Under the pieces are notes generated by a model. The model was not told where the DNA came from and did no database searches. It was given only the letters and a program-made list of their open reading frames with translations. DNA of 40,213 bases from Candidatus Zhuqueibacterota bacterium (GTDB lineage Bacteria > Zhuqueibacterota > Zhuqueibacteria > Oceanimicrobiales > Oceanimicrobiaceae), in the NCBI GenBank assembly GCA_029262005.1, contig JAJDAG010000039.1:1-40213 (forward strand), read 5' to 3'. The position numbers and the translations under genes were made by a program. The first letter of the stretch is position 1. Every line of letters starts with the position of its first letter. Below, one piece after another: positions 8,086 through 15,549 of this stretch.

Positions 8086-9561
8086 ATGTTTTTTCATAAG
8101 CTTCGCACACGGATGATTGCTCACATTGTTTGGATCGTGGTAATTGTTACCGCTGTGAATTCATATTTTGTATACAGTGCGCATCAGCTATCTACTCAGC
8201 GTCACTTGCAACATGATGCATTGATTGCAACCGAAATTGTGGAAAACACATTGCTGGCGGTCATGAAACGTAAACAACCAGGCACACTTGAGGAGTTGCT
8301 GCCTGAAATGACCAAAATGCACCATATCAAAACAATTCGCATTTTACGGCCGGATGGTAGGATTTCCTTTTCTTCGAGTGCCAATGAAAAGGGCCAATTC
8401 CTCAAATTAAATGATTTAGACAAATTCATTGCCAATTCTTCTCAAACACGTAGTTTTCGAGTATCAGAAGGCAGTACCACTACTTTCAGCAAGTGGCGTA
8501 AAATCACTAACCGGCAACTTTGCCATGAATGCCACGTCAAGTCGCAGAAATTCAACGGTGTTATATGTGTAGAAACATCTGAAGACATAACCCTGAGTTC
8601 TTTCAACCCGGGATATTTGCTGCCTGGGGGAATTGCCCTGGGTGTAATAATGCTCCTGTCCCTGGCAACTATAGCACTTTTTTTTCGGGCGGTGGACCGG
8701 CCGGTGCAAAAGTTAGAATCTGCCATAAGCGCAATTAAGCGCGGTGACTTTTCTATACGGTTGCCAGAGCTTGGCCACAACGAATTCGGATACCTGGGGC
8801 ACGAAATGAACACAATGGCTGAGAAGCTACAACGATCAAGAAGCCGTTTGCTCGCCAATCATAATCGGGAATTGCTGCAGGCAGAGTCACATGCAAAAAT
8901 TGGTGAAATGGCAGCAGGCCTGGCACATGAAATCAAAAACCCTATTTCTGGAATTGTTTTCGCAGTAAATTCAATCCTGCGGGATACCAACCACAGTGAC
9001 AACCGGCGGGAAATCTTCGAAGAAATTGTTAAGCAAGCAAACAAAATTGAGTATAACCTCGAAGCGTTGCTCACTTTCGCACGACAAATCAGGCTGGACC
9101 GCCAGCCCACTGATATCAATAGCATTGTTGAAAGAGTTCTGTTGTTTATTCGTCAGCAACCGGATATGAAGTTGATCAAGGCTGATTGTGATTTGGATTT
9201 GAACCTGCCTAAAATAAATGTAGATTCAAGACAAATGGAACAGGTATTGCTAAACCTGGTTATAAATGCTGTACAAGCGATGCCGAGTGGCGGACAATTG
9301 TGTTTGAAAACACTTTTTGTCAAGGAAAGCGGCAAAGTGCAGATATGGGTTCAAGATACCGGGTATGGCATCCAGCCAAAACTGAGAGATAAAGTGTTCG
9401 AACCATATTACACGACTAAAAAGAAAGGCACCGGATTGGGCCTCACCTTGAGTAAAGAAATTGTAATGCGCCACAACGGCCGCCTTTATTTTGAGTGTTT
9501 ACCTGGGAATGGCACGGTTTTTATTATTGACTTGCCGGTCAATGGCCAGGGGATATTGTAG
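8086..9561 (+). CDS. Sensor histidine kinase with periplasmic c-type heme motif
   Basis: 491 residues. TM1 at about 11-31, an extracytoplasmic sensor region at 32-177 and TM2 at about 178-200. Then a HAMP domain (RPVQKLESAISAIKRGDFS, 205-255), HisKA with the phospho-acceptor H281 in HEIKNP, and a HATPase domain with N390/N394, DTGYG (424-428) and GTGLGL (448-453). The sensor region holds one CxxCH motif, CHECH at 146-150, about 28 residues before TM2 and on the periplasmic side where c-type heme is attached. It is therefore probably a heme-based redox or gas sensor. The cognate regulator is the sigma54 activator encoded 100 nt downstream. The neighbours are cytochrome operons, so the likely output is cytochrome expression. 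The kinase domains are certain; heme attachment is inferred from the motif and topology. Confidence 0.93.
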   Translation: MFFHKLRTRMIAHIVWIVVIVTAVNSYFVYSAHQLSTQRHLQHDALIATEIVENTLLAVMKRKQPGTLEELLPEMTKMHHIKTIRILRPDGRISFSSSANEKGQFLKLNDLDKFIANSSQTRSFRVSEGSTTTFSKWRKITNRQLCHECHVKSQKFNGVICVETSEDITLSSFNPGYLLPGGIALGVIMLLSLATIALFFRAVDRPVQKLESAISAIKRGDFSIRLPELGHNEFGYLGHEMNTMAEKLQRSRSRLLANHNRELLQAESHAKIGEMAAGLAHEIKNPISGIVFAVNSILRDTNHSDNRREIFEEIVKQANKIEYNLEALLTFARQIRLDRQPTDINSIVERVLLFIRQQPDMKLIKADCDLDLNLPKINVDSRQMEQVLLNLVINAVQAMPSGGQLCLKTLFVKESGKVQIWVQDTGYGIQPKLRDKVFEPYYTTKKKGTGLGLTLSKEIVMRHNGRLYFECLPGNGTVFIIDLPVNGQGIL

Positions 9562-9589
9562 TTTGCAAACGTAAAACGTACCCACCGTT

Positions 9590-9615
9590 CCGTTTTTCAA
9601 AATGTTGTAAAACGG
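9590..9615 (+). other. Stem-loop between kinase and regulator genes
   Basis: CCGTTTT and AAAACGG form a 7-bp stem with a 12-base loop in the 100-nt gap. A 10-base palindrome, GTTTGCAAAC, lies just before it at 9561-9570. There is no T run, so it is more likely an mRNA processing or stability element than a terminator. Confidence 0.3.
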
Positions 9616-9661
9616 GAAGAGTGCGGTTGCCATTTCATTATACATTGTTAGCGGGAACAAG

Positions 9662-11035
9662 ATGAAAAACTACAAAATCCTGCTAGTCGAAGACGATAAA
9701 CTCATAGCATGGTCTCTTTCTCGTGATCTGAAATGCGCTGGCTGTGACGTTAATGTTTCTGTTGATGGTGAAAGCGCCCTGGATGCCTTTCGTGACTTCT
9801 GCCCTGATGTTGTTCTGCTCGATTTGAAACTACCCGGAATTAACGGTCTGAAAGTTCTGCGAACCCTGAAAAAAGAATCACAGAATTCTATCATTATTAT
9901 GATGACTGCATTCGCAACAGTTGAGACAGCAGTTCAAGCTGTCAAATTGGGAGCGACCGATTTTATTAAAAAGCCATTTTCTTATGATGAGCTAAAAATT
10001 ATCTTAAAGAGGGCGCTCGAGAGCCACCGATTAAGCCGTGAGGTAGCGGAAATGCGTCACCATCTTAAGCAAAAACACGGCATAGTCAATCTGGTTGGCG
10101 AATCCCCTAAAATACAACAAGTATATGCATTCATTAGAAAAATTTCTCAAAGCGATGCAACGACAATCCTCATTTATGGAGAAAGTGGTACCGGGAAAGA
10201 CCTGGTCGCGAAAGCGATTCACTATGAAAGCAAACGATTTCAATATCCATTTATGGCTTTGAATTGTGGCGCGTTACCCGATACACTTGTGGAGAGTGAA
10301 ATATTCGGCCATGAGAAAGGAGCATTTACAGATGCAAAAACCGCAAAGAAAGGATTATTTGAGCTCGCAGATAAAGGCACAGTGCTATTAGATGAAATTG
10401 GTGATGCTTCTCCTTCTCTTCAAGTCAAGCTCTTACGGTTTATCGAGGATAGAACTTTCAAACATATTGGCGGCACCCGGGACATCGACGTAAACGTTCG
10501 AGTTATTGCGGCGACCAATAGAGATCTCAAAGATTTAGTCAAAGAGGGTCACTTTCGCGAAGATCTCTATTATCGGTTAAAAGTAATTCCCGTCGATCTC
10601 CCGCCTTTACGAGAACGTCCATCAGACATCCTGGTCCTGACAAAGTACTTTGTTGATCATTTCAATATTGAGTTCAATAAGCATGTGACGGGCATTTCTG
10701 AGAAAGTCCTGGACATTCTGACGAATTATAATTGGCCGGGAAATGTGCGTGAATTGCGGAATGTCCTCGAACGGGTAATGATTCTGGAAAGTGAAGAAGA
10801 GATTCTACCCGAGCACCTACCGCTGGAAATTACCCTTAAGCATGAACCATCATCGTTTCTTCCAGAAAATTTTCAACTGCCCTCTACTGGAACATCGCTA
10901 TATGGCGTTGAAAAATCATTGCTTGAAAAAGTCCTTGCATACACGCAGGGCAACCAGTCAAAAGGGGCAAGATTACTACGAATATCCCGCCATACACTGC
11001 GCTATAAAATGAAAAAATATAAACTGCTGGACTAG
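9662..11035 (+). CDS. NtrC-type sigma54-dependent response regulator
   Basis: 457 residues in the classical three-domain order. The receiver domain (1-120) has acidic DD at 11-12, phospho-acceptor D54 in VVLLDLKLPG, and the conserved K in FIKKPF. The AAA+ domain (about 143-385) has Walker A GESGTGKD at 173-180, Walker B VLLDEIGD at 241-248 and arginine-finger region sequences (REDLYYRL, PLRERPSD). The sigma54 contact loop is GAFTDA at 220-225 instead of the usual GAFTGA. The C-terminus is a Fis-type helix-turn-helix (GARLLRISRHTLRYKMKKY). GGGAA precedes the ATG. It is co-transcribed with the heme-motif kinase. The three sigma54-type promoters and repeated operator in this window are its most likely targets. 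The family is certain; the target sites are inferred. Confidence 0.95.
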   Translation: MKNYKILLVEDDKLIAWSLSRDLKCAGCDVNVSVDGESALDAFRDFCPDVVLLDLKLPGINGLKVLRTLKKESQNSIIIMMTAFATVETAVQAVKLGATDFIKKPFSYDELKIILKRALESHRLSREVAEMRHHLKQKHGIVNLVGESPKIQQVYAFIRKISQSDATTILIYGESGTGKDLVAKAIHYESKRFQYPFMALNCGALPDTLVESEIFGHEKGAFTDAKTAKKGLFELADKGTVLLDEIGDASPSLQVKLLRFIEDRTFKHIGGTRDIDVNVRVIAATNRDLKDLVKEGHFREDLYYRLKVIPVDLPPLRERPSDILVLTKYFVDHFNIEFNKHVTGISEKVLDILTNYNWPGNVRELRNVLERVMILESEEEILPEHLPLEITLKHEPSSFLPENFQLPSTGTSLYGVEKSLLEKVLAYTQGNQSKGARLLRISRHTLRYKMKKYKLLD

Positions 11036-11194
11036 TTAGCGCAACCGATGTGAGGCTTTCAAAAAGGTCACCTACAATCGCCTTTTTTGAACTCAATAGT
11101 TCGATTTTGTTGCCGCGAAGGATATCTGTTGTTTAGATCGAAATCGCGTTAACTTATCTTTATTTTTCGCTGTCGGAAGCAATCACTTCCTTTT
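11036..11194. other. Intergenic region downstream of the regulator
   Basis: The gene-free stretch from 11036 to 11447 holds the hairpin at 11058-11091, the 55-bp palindrome at 11195-11249 and the sigma54-type promoter at 11377-11392, each listed separately. I see nothing else in the rest of it. Confidence 0.5.
11058..11091 (+). terminator. Probable intrinsic terminator of the two-component operon
   Basis: TTCAAAAAGG pairs with CCTTTTTTGAA (one bulged T) around a 13-base loop, 23 nt after the regulator stop codon. The six Ts are partly inside the stem, so the U-tract is formed by the stem arm. This is common for A/T-flanked terminators, which can then act in both directions. Confidence 0.5.
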
Positions 11195-11249
11195 CAGGCC
11201 AACTGTGCTATATCACACAATCATTGTGTGATATAGCACAGTTGGCCTG
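11195..11249. promoter_or_regulatory. Perfect 55-bp palindrome, probable enhancer of the NHL-cytochrome operon
   Basis: Two 27-base arms are exact reverse complements around the single base at 11222. Each arm contains the 16-mer TGTGCTATATCACACA (11204-11219, mirrored at 11225-11240), which with the adjoining AAT matches the element at 7945-7960 at 16 of 18 positions. The centre lies about 181 bp upstream of the predicted sigma54 start at about 11403, a typical enhancer distance. As RNA it would be a very long hairpin, but no T run follows it. An inverted-repeat mobile remnant is a less likely alternative. Confidence 0.7.
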
Positions 11250-11376
11250 TTGCCATAAGACCAAAACTTACCTGATGTCTCAGAACCAACCTTTTTTTAC
11301 TACTGATTATACAGGACTTAGCCAATTTAGTAGATTTGATTCACGATCTACCAAGTTAAAATAGGATGAAAAACTC

Positions 11377-11392
11377 TGGCATTATCGTTGCG
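11377..11392 (+). promoter_or_regulatory. Sigma54-type promoter for the NHL lipoprotein-cytochrome operon
   Basis: TGGCATTATCGTTGCG has a -24 box TGGCAT, a -12 box TTGCG and exact GG-N10-GC spacing. The predicted start near 11403 excludes the upstream start codon at 11388 and supports translation from the ATG at 11448. The palindrome at 11195-11249 would be the activator site. Confidence 0.7.
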
Positions 11393-11447
11393 TTCCAGAT
11401 TTGTGTTCCTTGAATTTATGCAGCTATTCAAAAAGGTTTGGTTATCA

Positions 11448-12593
11448 ATGAATATTCGTAACTATTTTCATAATAATTTCAAAATTATATTAGGTGTCAC
11501 CGTTGTTTTGTTGAGCCTGGTCGCCTGTGGTGGCACTCGCCAAGGCGCCATCAATAGTGACAAGCAAGATCTAATTTGGCCTCTCCCGCCAGAACCACCC
11601 AGAATTCGGTATGAGAAAAGTGTTCACTCCGAATTAGATGTCGGCAGAGAGCGGTCGCTGTCCAGACGCATTTATGAAATGATTTTTGGCCGGGCGCCTC
11701 TTCGTGCACTAAAAAAACCGACAGCTGTTCATACCGATAACTCCGGGCGCGTGCTTGTGGCGGACACAGGTTGGCGCAAAGTCCTGGTTTTTGATTTCGA
11801 CAATAAAAGCCTGGATGTCCTTGGCAAATCGGGCTCAGGCCGCTTGCTAAATCCGCTGGGTGTAACCACGGACCCAACCGGCAGAATTTACGTGACCGAT
11901 GCTGGTGGCAGCCGGGTGATGATTTATGATTCCGAAGGCAAATATTTATTTGCATTTGGCGGTAAAGAGGAATTTGTACGGCCTTCGGGAATAGCTGTCA
12001 ACCTGGAGGGAAAAAAGATCTATGTAGTAGATACCTGGGCTCACCAGATAAAGGTGTTCGACTGCAATTCAAGAAAACATCTTTTTAGCATCGGAAAAAA
12101 AGGCAAAAAAACCAATGAGTTAAATGAGGGTGTATTAGACCAGGCCTGGAACAGAGGAAGCGAAGAGGGTGAATTTCGTTTCCCGACACAAATCGCCATT
12201 GGCCCCGATGGAAAACTCTACATTGTCGATACGCTTAACTTCCGTGTACAAATTTTTTCCGGTACAGGTGAGTTTATTAACTCATTCGGCGAAGTTGGAA
12301 ATTTTCCGGGTACATTTTACCGACCAAAGGGAATTGCACTTGACAGCGATGGCAACATTTATGTTTCTGATGCAGCATTCAGCAACATCCAAATATTTAC
12401 TCCGGATGGTAAGCTTCTTCTTCATTTCGGCTCTTTTGGCTCCGGCCTTGCAGACTTGCGATTGCCTGCCGGCCTATATATCAATCCACAGGACCAGATG
12501 TTTGTTGTTGATCAATTTAACAACAGGATTAAGGTCTATCAGTACCTGGGCGGCAAGCCCGGCGAACTTTTAACAGAAAAAGAAAGAAGGTGA
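11448..12593 (+). CDS. NHL-repeat beta-propeller lipoprotein of the cytochrome conduit
   Basis: 381 residues from the ATG at 11448. An in-frame start at 11388 falls inside the promoter, and the ATG at 11418 has no ribosome site. AAAGG lies 11 nt before 11448. The N-terminus is a lipoprotein signal with lipobox LVAC, giving lipidated Cys27. The phrase LIWPLPPEPPRIRYEKS follows; such a proline-rich linker is typical of NHL lipoproteins near multiheme cytochrome genes. About six NHL blades cover residues 85-370 (VLVADTGWRKVLVFDFD, IYVTDAGGSRVMIYDSEGK, LYIVDTLNFRVQIFS, IYVSDAAFSNIQIFTPDGK, FVVDQFNNRIKVYQ). It is the first gene of the plus-strand operon, 4 nt before the next cytochrome. Likely role: a lipid-anchored assembly or contact factor for the outer-membrane electron conduit. 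The fold is clear, the role inferred. Confidence 0.9.
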   Translation: MNIRNYFHNNFKIILGVTVVLLSLVACGGTRQGAINSDKQDLIWPLPPEPPRIRYEKSVHSELDVGRERSLSRRIYEMIFGRAPLRALKKPTAVHTDNSGRVLVADTGWRKVLVFDFDNKSLDVLGKSGSGRLLNPLGVTTDPTGRIYVTDAGGSRVMIYDSEGKYLFAFGGKEEFVRPSGIAVNLEGKKIYVVDTWAHQIKVFDCNSRKHLFSIGKKGKKTNELNEGVLDQAWNRGSEEGEFRFPTQIAIGPDGKLYIVDTLNFRVQIFSGTGEFINSFGEVGNFPGTFYRPKGIALDSDGNIYVSDAAFSNIQIFTPDGKLLLHFGSFGSGLADLRLPAGLYINPQDQMFVVDQFNNRIKVYQYLGGKPGELLTEKERR

Positions 12594-12597
12594 TCAC

Positions 12598-13305
12598 ATG
12601 ATGAAATGGACATTTGTCGTTTGTACTTTAGTACTCATGGTATGCCTGGCAGGAGTATCGGATACCTATGCCCAATTTGGTAATAAGGTATCAGATACGC
12701 CGCACAACCTGCAAAAGGCGACAACTTCCGGCATGACCTTAGCCGATTATGGTGAAATCTGTGTATATTGCCATACACCCCACAACAACAACATCAACAT
12801 AGAAGCACCGTTGTGGAACCGCGATGAACCAACCGGGCCGTATAATATGTACAACAGCCCAACCCTCGATATGACCATCGCGAATACGGCAGAGAATGTG
12901 TCGCTGGCCTGCTTATCGTGCCACGACAACACGATAGCGCTTGATCAGATAATAAACCGACCAAGCAGCCAACTTGGCACCAATCCGTCGGGACAAACCA
13001 TTGAGACCTGTGCGACTACTTGCCACGTTGGCGCCAATCCGGTTGGCGGCATCAATTTCCAAGGCACTAATCTCGGTACGGACCTGCAAAATGATCATCC
13101 GATTTCGATCGTTTACGATCCAAGCAAAGACCCCAATTTCCTTCCAGCCTCAAATGGAAAAGTTGGAAATTTACCATTGTACGGATCAAACGCAGATCGT
13201 GTGGAGTGTGCTTCCTGCCACAATCCGCATGACAACTCGAACCGACCGTTTTTGCGGATGTCGAATGCAAACAGTGCTTTGTGTCTCACGTGTCATGATA
13301 TATAG
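12598..13305 (+). CDS. Periplasmic pentaheme-type cytochrome c
   Basis: 235 residues with a Sec signal (to about residue 26, DTYAQ). Motifs in order are CVYCH (followed by TPHNN), CLSCH, CATTCH (a CX3CH variant), CASCH (followed by NPHD) and CLTCH three residues from the C-terminus. That gives four canonical sites plus one atypical site. The pairs CxxCHxPH and CLxCHD are characteristic of doubled-CxxCH cytochromes. AAGAAGG lies 7 nt before the ATG at 12598; the adjacent ATG at 12601 is an alternative. It is translationally close to the NHL lipoprotein (4-nt gap) and followed by a strong terminator at 13394. It probably carries electrons across the periplasm to the porin-cytochrome complex. 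Heme binding at CX3CH needs experimental confirmation. Confidence 0.92.
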   Translation: MMKWTFVVCTLVLMVCLAGVSDTYAQFGNKVSDTPHNLQKATTSGMTLADYGEICVYCHTPHNNNINIEAPLWNRDEPTGPYNMYNSPTLDMTIANTAENVSLACLSCHDNTIALDQIINRPSSQLGTNPSGQTIETCATTCHVGANPVGGINFQGTNLGTDLQNDHPISIVYDPSKDPNFLPASNGKVGNLPLYGSNADRVECASCHNPHDNSNRPFLRMSNANSALCLTCHDI

Positions 13306-13393
13306 CAATTGCATTGTTTTGTTAAAATCAGCAATGCCAAATGTTGCGGCAAACAATTTATAGTAGAGCAAACGGTTGGAGCTGAAGAAGCGA

Positions 13394-13422
13394 GGGGGTG
13401 CGATTCATCCACCCCCTTTTTT
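13394..13422 (+). terminator. Intrinsic terminator after the pentaheme cytochrome
   Basis: GGGGGTG (13394-13400) pairs with CACCCCC (13410-13416) over a 9-base loop, followed directly by TTTTTT and ATTTT. It is a textbook rho-independent terminator. No promoter with recognisable boxes is evident before the next gene, so it may act as an attenuator that lets a fraction of transcripts continue into the PPIase gene. Confidence 0.85.
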
Positions 13423-13444
13423 ATTTTAAATCAGGAAAAAACTA

Positions 13445-14440
13445 GTGTTGAAATTCATCAAATATTTTCGAATCGTCCTTATATTGGCATTACCAACAGG
13501 GTTGGTAATGGCTTCAGAAGATGCGGTTGCCGGTAACGGCAATGAAGTAGCTGCTACGGTAAACGGCGTTGAAATCGTTGTACATTCATTAAAGGCAGAG
13601 ATCAACAGAAGACTGCCATATTCAACTTATCACTCCCGGGTCACGCCTGAAAAAATGCAACAAATACGCAGTCAGAGTTTACAAAAACTCATTGAAGATG
13701 AGCTGTTTTTCCAGGAAGCAGAACGACACAAGCTGGATGTTAATCTCATTGAAGTAAATCAGCGAATCGATATGATGAAAAACGGCCACGCAACAGAAGA
13801 GGAATTTCAAAAAGCATTAGCCAAAGCCGGCCTGAATGCACTTTCGTTGATGGCGCGGGTAAAACGGCTACTGTTGATTCAAAAAATTCAGCAAGTACAA
13901 ATTCTTGAAACAGTAACCGTAACGGATGAAACTCTCAGAGAGTATTTTCAGAAGAACATGAATAAGTTTATTATGCCTGAAAGATTTCAGACCCGGCATA
14001 TTCTCATTTCTGTGTTTCCGGGGGCAATGGCAGCCGGTTGGGAAGAAGGCCTGAGTAAAGCGGAACAGACGTGCAAACGTATCGCTGGCGGAACAGGTTT
14101 TGCCATGTTAGCCAGGGAATTATCAGCAGACTCAACCAGCCGCGAAAATGGTGGCGATATAGGCTGGATTCACAAAGGTCAGTTGCTTCCCCAATTGGAG
14201 GAGGCTTTACATTCGATGCGGATAGGTGAAATCAGCAAACCGGTTCGCTCAATTTATGGTTTCCATATTCTCAAGTTGGAAGGCAAGCAAAAAGAAAAAC
14301 AACTCACATTCGATGAAATAAATCAGGCAGAACTAAAAAAAAGGATCACCAAACAAAAAATAGAAAAACGAAGACAGGAGTTTCTTGGACAACTAAAATC
14401 CCAGGCACAAATTCGTATTTTGAAACTTCAGGGGGTGTGA
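13445..14440 (+). CDS. Periplasmic parvulin-type peptidyl-prolyl isomerase (PpiC/SurA-like)
   Basis: 331 residues starting at GTG 13445 (TTG 13448 is an alternative; AGG lies about 10 nt before). The N-terminus is an export signal (LILALPTGLVMASE). A SurA-N-like helical chaperone region covers about 35-170, including VAATVNGVEI and RSQSLQKLIEDELFFQEA. A PpiC rotamase domain lies at about 178-275 (RHILISVFPG, FAMLARELSADSTS, GGDIGWIHKGQLLP, PVRSIYGFHILKLEG). Enzymes of this type fold outer-membrane and periplasmic proteins. Parvulins recur inside multiheme cytochrome and porin clusters, and here the gene lies between two cytochrome genes and ahead of the beta-barrel, so its clients are probably these. 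A 10-bp perfect hairpin with a 3-base loop lies in the signal-peptide codons (13488-13510). Confidence 0.9.
   Translation: MLKFIKYFRIVLILALPTGLVMASEDAVAGNGNEVAATVNGVEIVVHSLKAEINRRLPYSTYHSRVTPEKMQQIRSQSLQKLIEDELFFQEAERHKLDVNLIEVNQRIDMMKNGHATEEEFQKALAKAGLNALSLMARVKRLLLIQKIQQVQILETVTVTDETLREYFQKNMNKFIMPERFQTRHILISVFPGAMAAGWEEGLSKAEQTCKRIAGGTGFAMLARELSADSTSRENGGDIGWIHKGQLLPQLEEALHSMRIGEISKPVRSIYGFHILKLEGKQKEKQLTFDEINQAELKKRITKQKIEKRRQEFLGQLKSQAQIRILKLQGV
13488..13510 (+). other. Perfect hairpin inside the PPIase signal-peptide codons
   Basis: CATTACCAAC and GTTGGTAATG are exact complements with the loop AGG. It encodes part of LALPTGLVMA. A stem this tight 40 nt into the coding region could slow ribosomes at the export signal or reflect chance. 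Confidence 0.4.
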
Positions 14441-14686
14441 AATAGTAACCTGGGCCTTTTTACCTAATTATTCAGGTGTGAAAAGCTTCGGAGTGCGATA
14501 CTTTAGTTTTGCTTTGTTCAATGAAAGTCGCAACCCAAACTCGGCTGAGTAACTCTCTATCTGTGGTTGCTCATCTTTTTACACCGCTTTGATTGTGTTA
14601 ATTTCGGTGCAAATGTCTTTTTAATAGTACGAATCGCAGCTATATAATTTTGCCAACCAGGCCATGGTTGCAAACAACAAGAAGTT

Positions 14687-15421
14687 ATGAGTTTGAACAG
14701 GAAAAAGTTGCTCACATGCCAAAAATCGGCAACACAAATGTTTTTAATATTATTCGCAGGCGCACTGATGTTTGGCTGCAGCAGGACTGCACGCCACCGG
14801 GTATTGACCTTTTTTTTTGACGAAGTGCCTTCGATGGATAGCGCTAAGTATTCAGTCCGGGCCGACTCTTTGGCTATACCTGCCCTAACGGCAGAAATCC
14901 ATTCGGACAGTTTGCTAGTTGCTAACAGCACATGGTTTTTTCATCCACTTCTTAATAAAAAAGAGTGTATGTCCTGTCATGATATTACCGCATCATTTCG
15001 ACTCTTCCAGGAACCGGAAAACCTTTGCGTGAATTGCCATAATCAGGCAAAAGCGGCTGTCGTTCATGCACCGGTGGAAGAAGGTGCTTGTGGGGAATGT
15101 CATGCTCCACATGGGTCAAAAAACGCACACATGTTGATAGAAACAGGAGCTGAGCTATGCTTTCAATGCCATGACGATGAAGAGGTTAAGCCAGTTGCAG
15201 CTTCTTCCCTCCACACACCGGTGGCAAGTGGAGATTGCATTGAATGCCACAACCCGCATGGTTCGGAGAACCCACAAATGTTGCTGGCTGTAGCAGATGA
15301 ACTTTGCTTTAAGTGCCACAATAAGGAAAAAATTAAAACCTCTGAGACACATACAGATATTGGGGAAACCAAATGCGATGAGTGTCACAATCCTCACACG
15401 GGGATTATTAGGGTTTTCTGA
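14687..15421 (+). CDS. Seven-heme lipoprotein cytochrome c, doubled-CxxCH type
   Basis: 244 residues. A lipoprotein signal ends in ALMFGC, giving a lipidated Cys near residue 31. After a heme-free linker of about 65 residues come seven CxxCH motifs: CMSCH, CVNCH, CGECH, CFQCH, CIECH, CFKCH and CDECH. Those three with xPHG or NPHT after the motif alternate with ELCFxCH, the repeat pattern of doubled-CxxCH domains. AAGAAG precedes the ATG. It lies between the PPIase and the beta-barrel genes. Lipid anchoring plus multiple hemes next to a barrel is the arrangement of the periplasmic or outer cytochrome in porin-cytochrome conduits. Whether it faces the periplasm or the outside cannot be told from sequence. 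The 246-nt gap before it shows no convincing promoter. Confidence 0.92.
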   Translation: MSLNRKKLLTCQKSATQMFLILFAGALMFGCSRTARHRVLTFFFDEVPSMDSAKYSVRADSLAIPALTAEIHSDSLLVANSTWFFHPLLNKKECMSCHDITASFRLFQEPENLCVNCHNQAKAAVVHAPVEEGACGECHAPHGSKNAHMLIETGAELCFQCHDDEEVKPVAASSLHTPVASGDCIECHNPHGSENPQMLLAVADELCFKCHNKEKIKTSETHTDIGETKCDECHNPHTGIIRVF

Positions 15422-15435
15422 GGAGAGGGAATTGA

Positions 15436-15525
15436 ATGGCATCAATCGAAAATTTGCTTAGCATGTTTGCGAATGATGATGTTGAATTAAAGGCTTATGA
15501 TTTACTGTTTTCGATTATAACGTAG
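15436..15525 (+). CDS. Small ORF between cytochrome and barrel genes, 29 residues
   Basis: The ATG at 15436 is preceded by AGGAGAGGG with ideal spacing, the best ribosome site in this operon. The frame runs 29 codons to TAG: MASIENLLSMFANDDVEL, then KAYDLLFSIIT. There is no signal peptide. The sequence is amphipathic and resembles one or two HEAT-like helices, but no family was recognised. It may be a real small protein or a leader that couples translation to the barrel gene 24 nt downstream, whose own ribosome site is weak. Confidence 0.4.
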   Translation: MASIENLLSMFANDDVELKAYDLLFSIIT

Positions 15526-15549
15526 CGATTTACGAGATGTGGACAAATC

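Noticed and set aside
11388-11447. Upstream in-frame start for the NHL lipoprotein
   Set aside because: It lies in the predicted -12 box and before the transcription start; it also breaks the lipoprotein signal and has no ribosome site.
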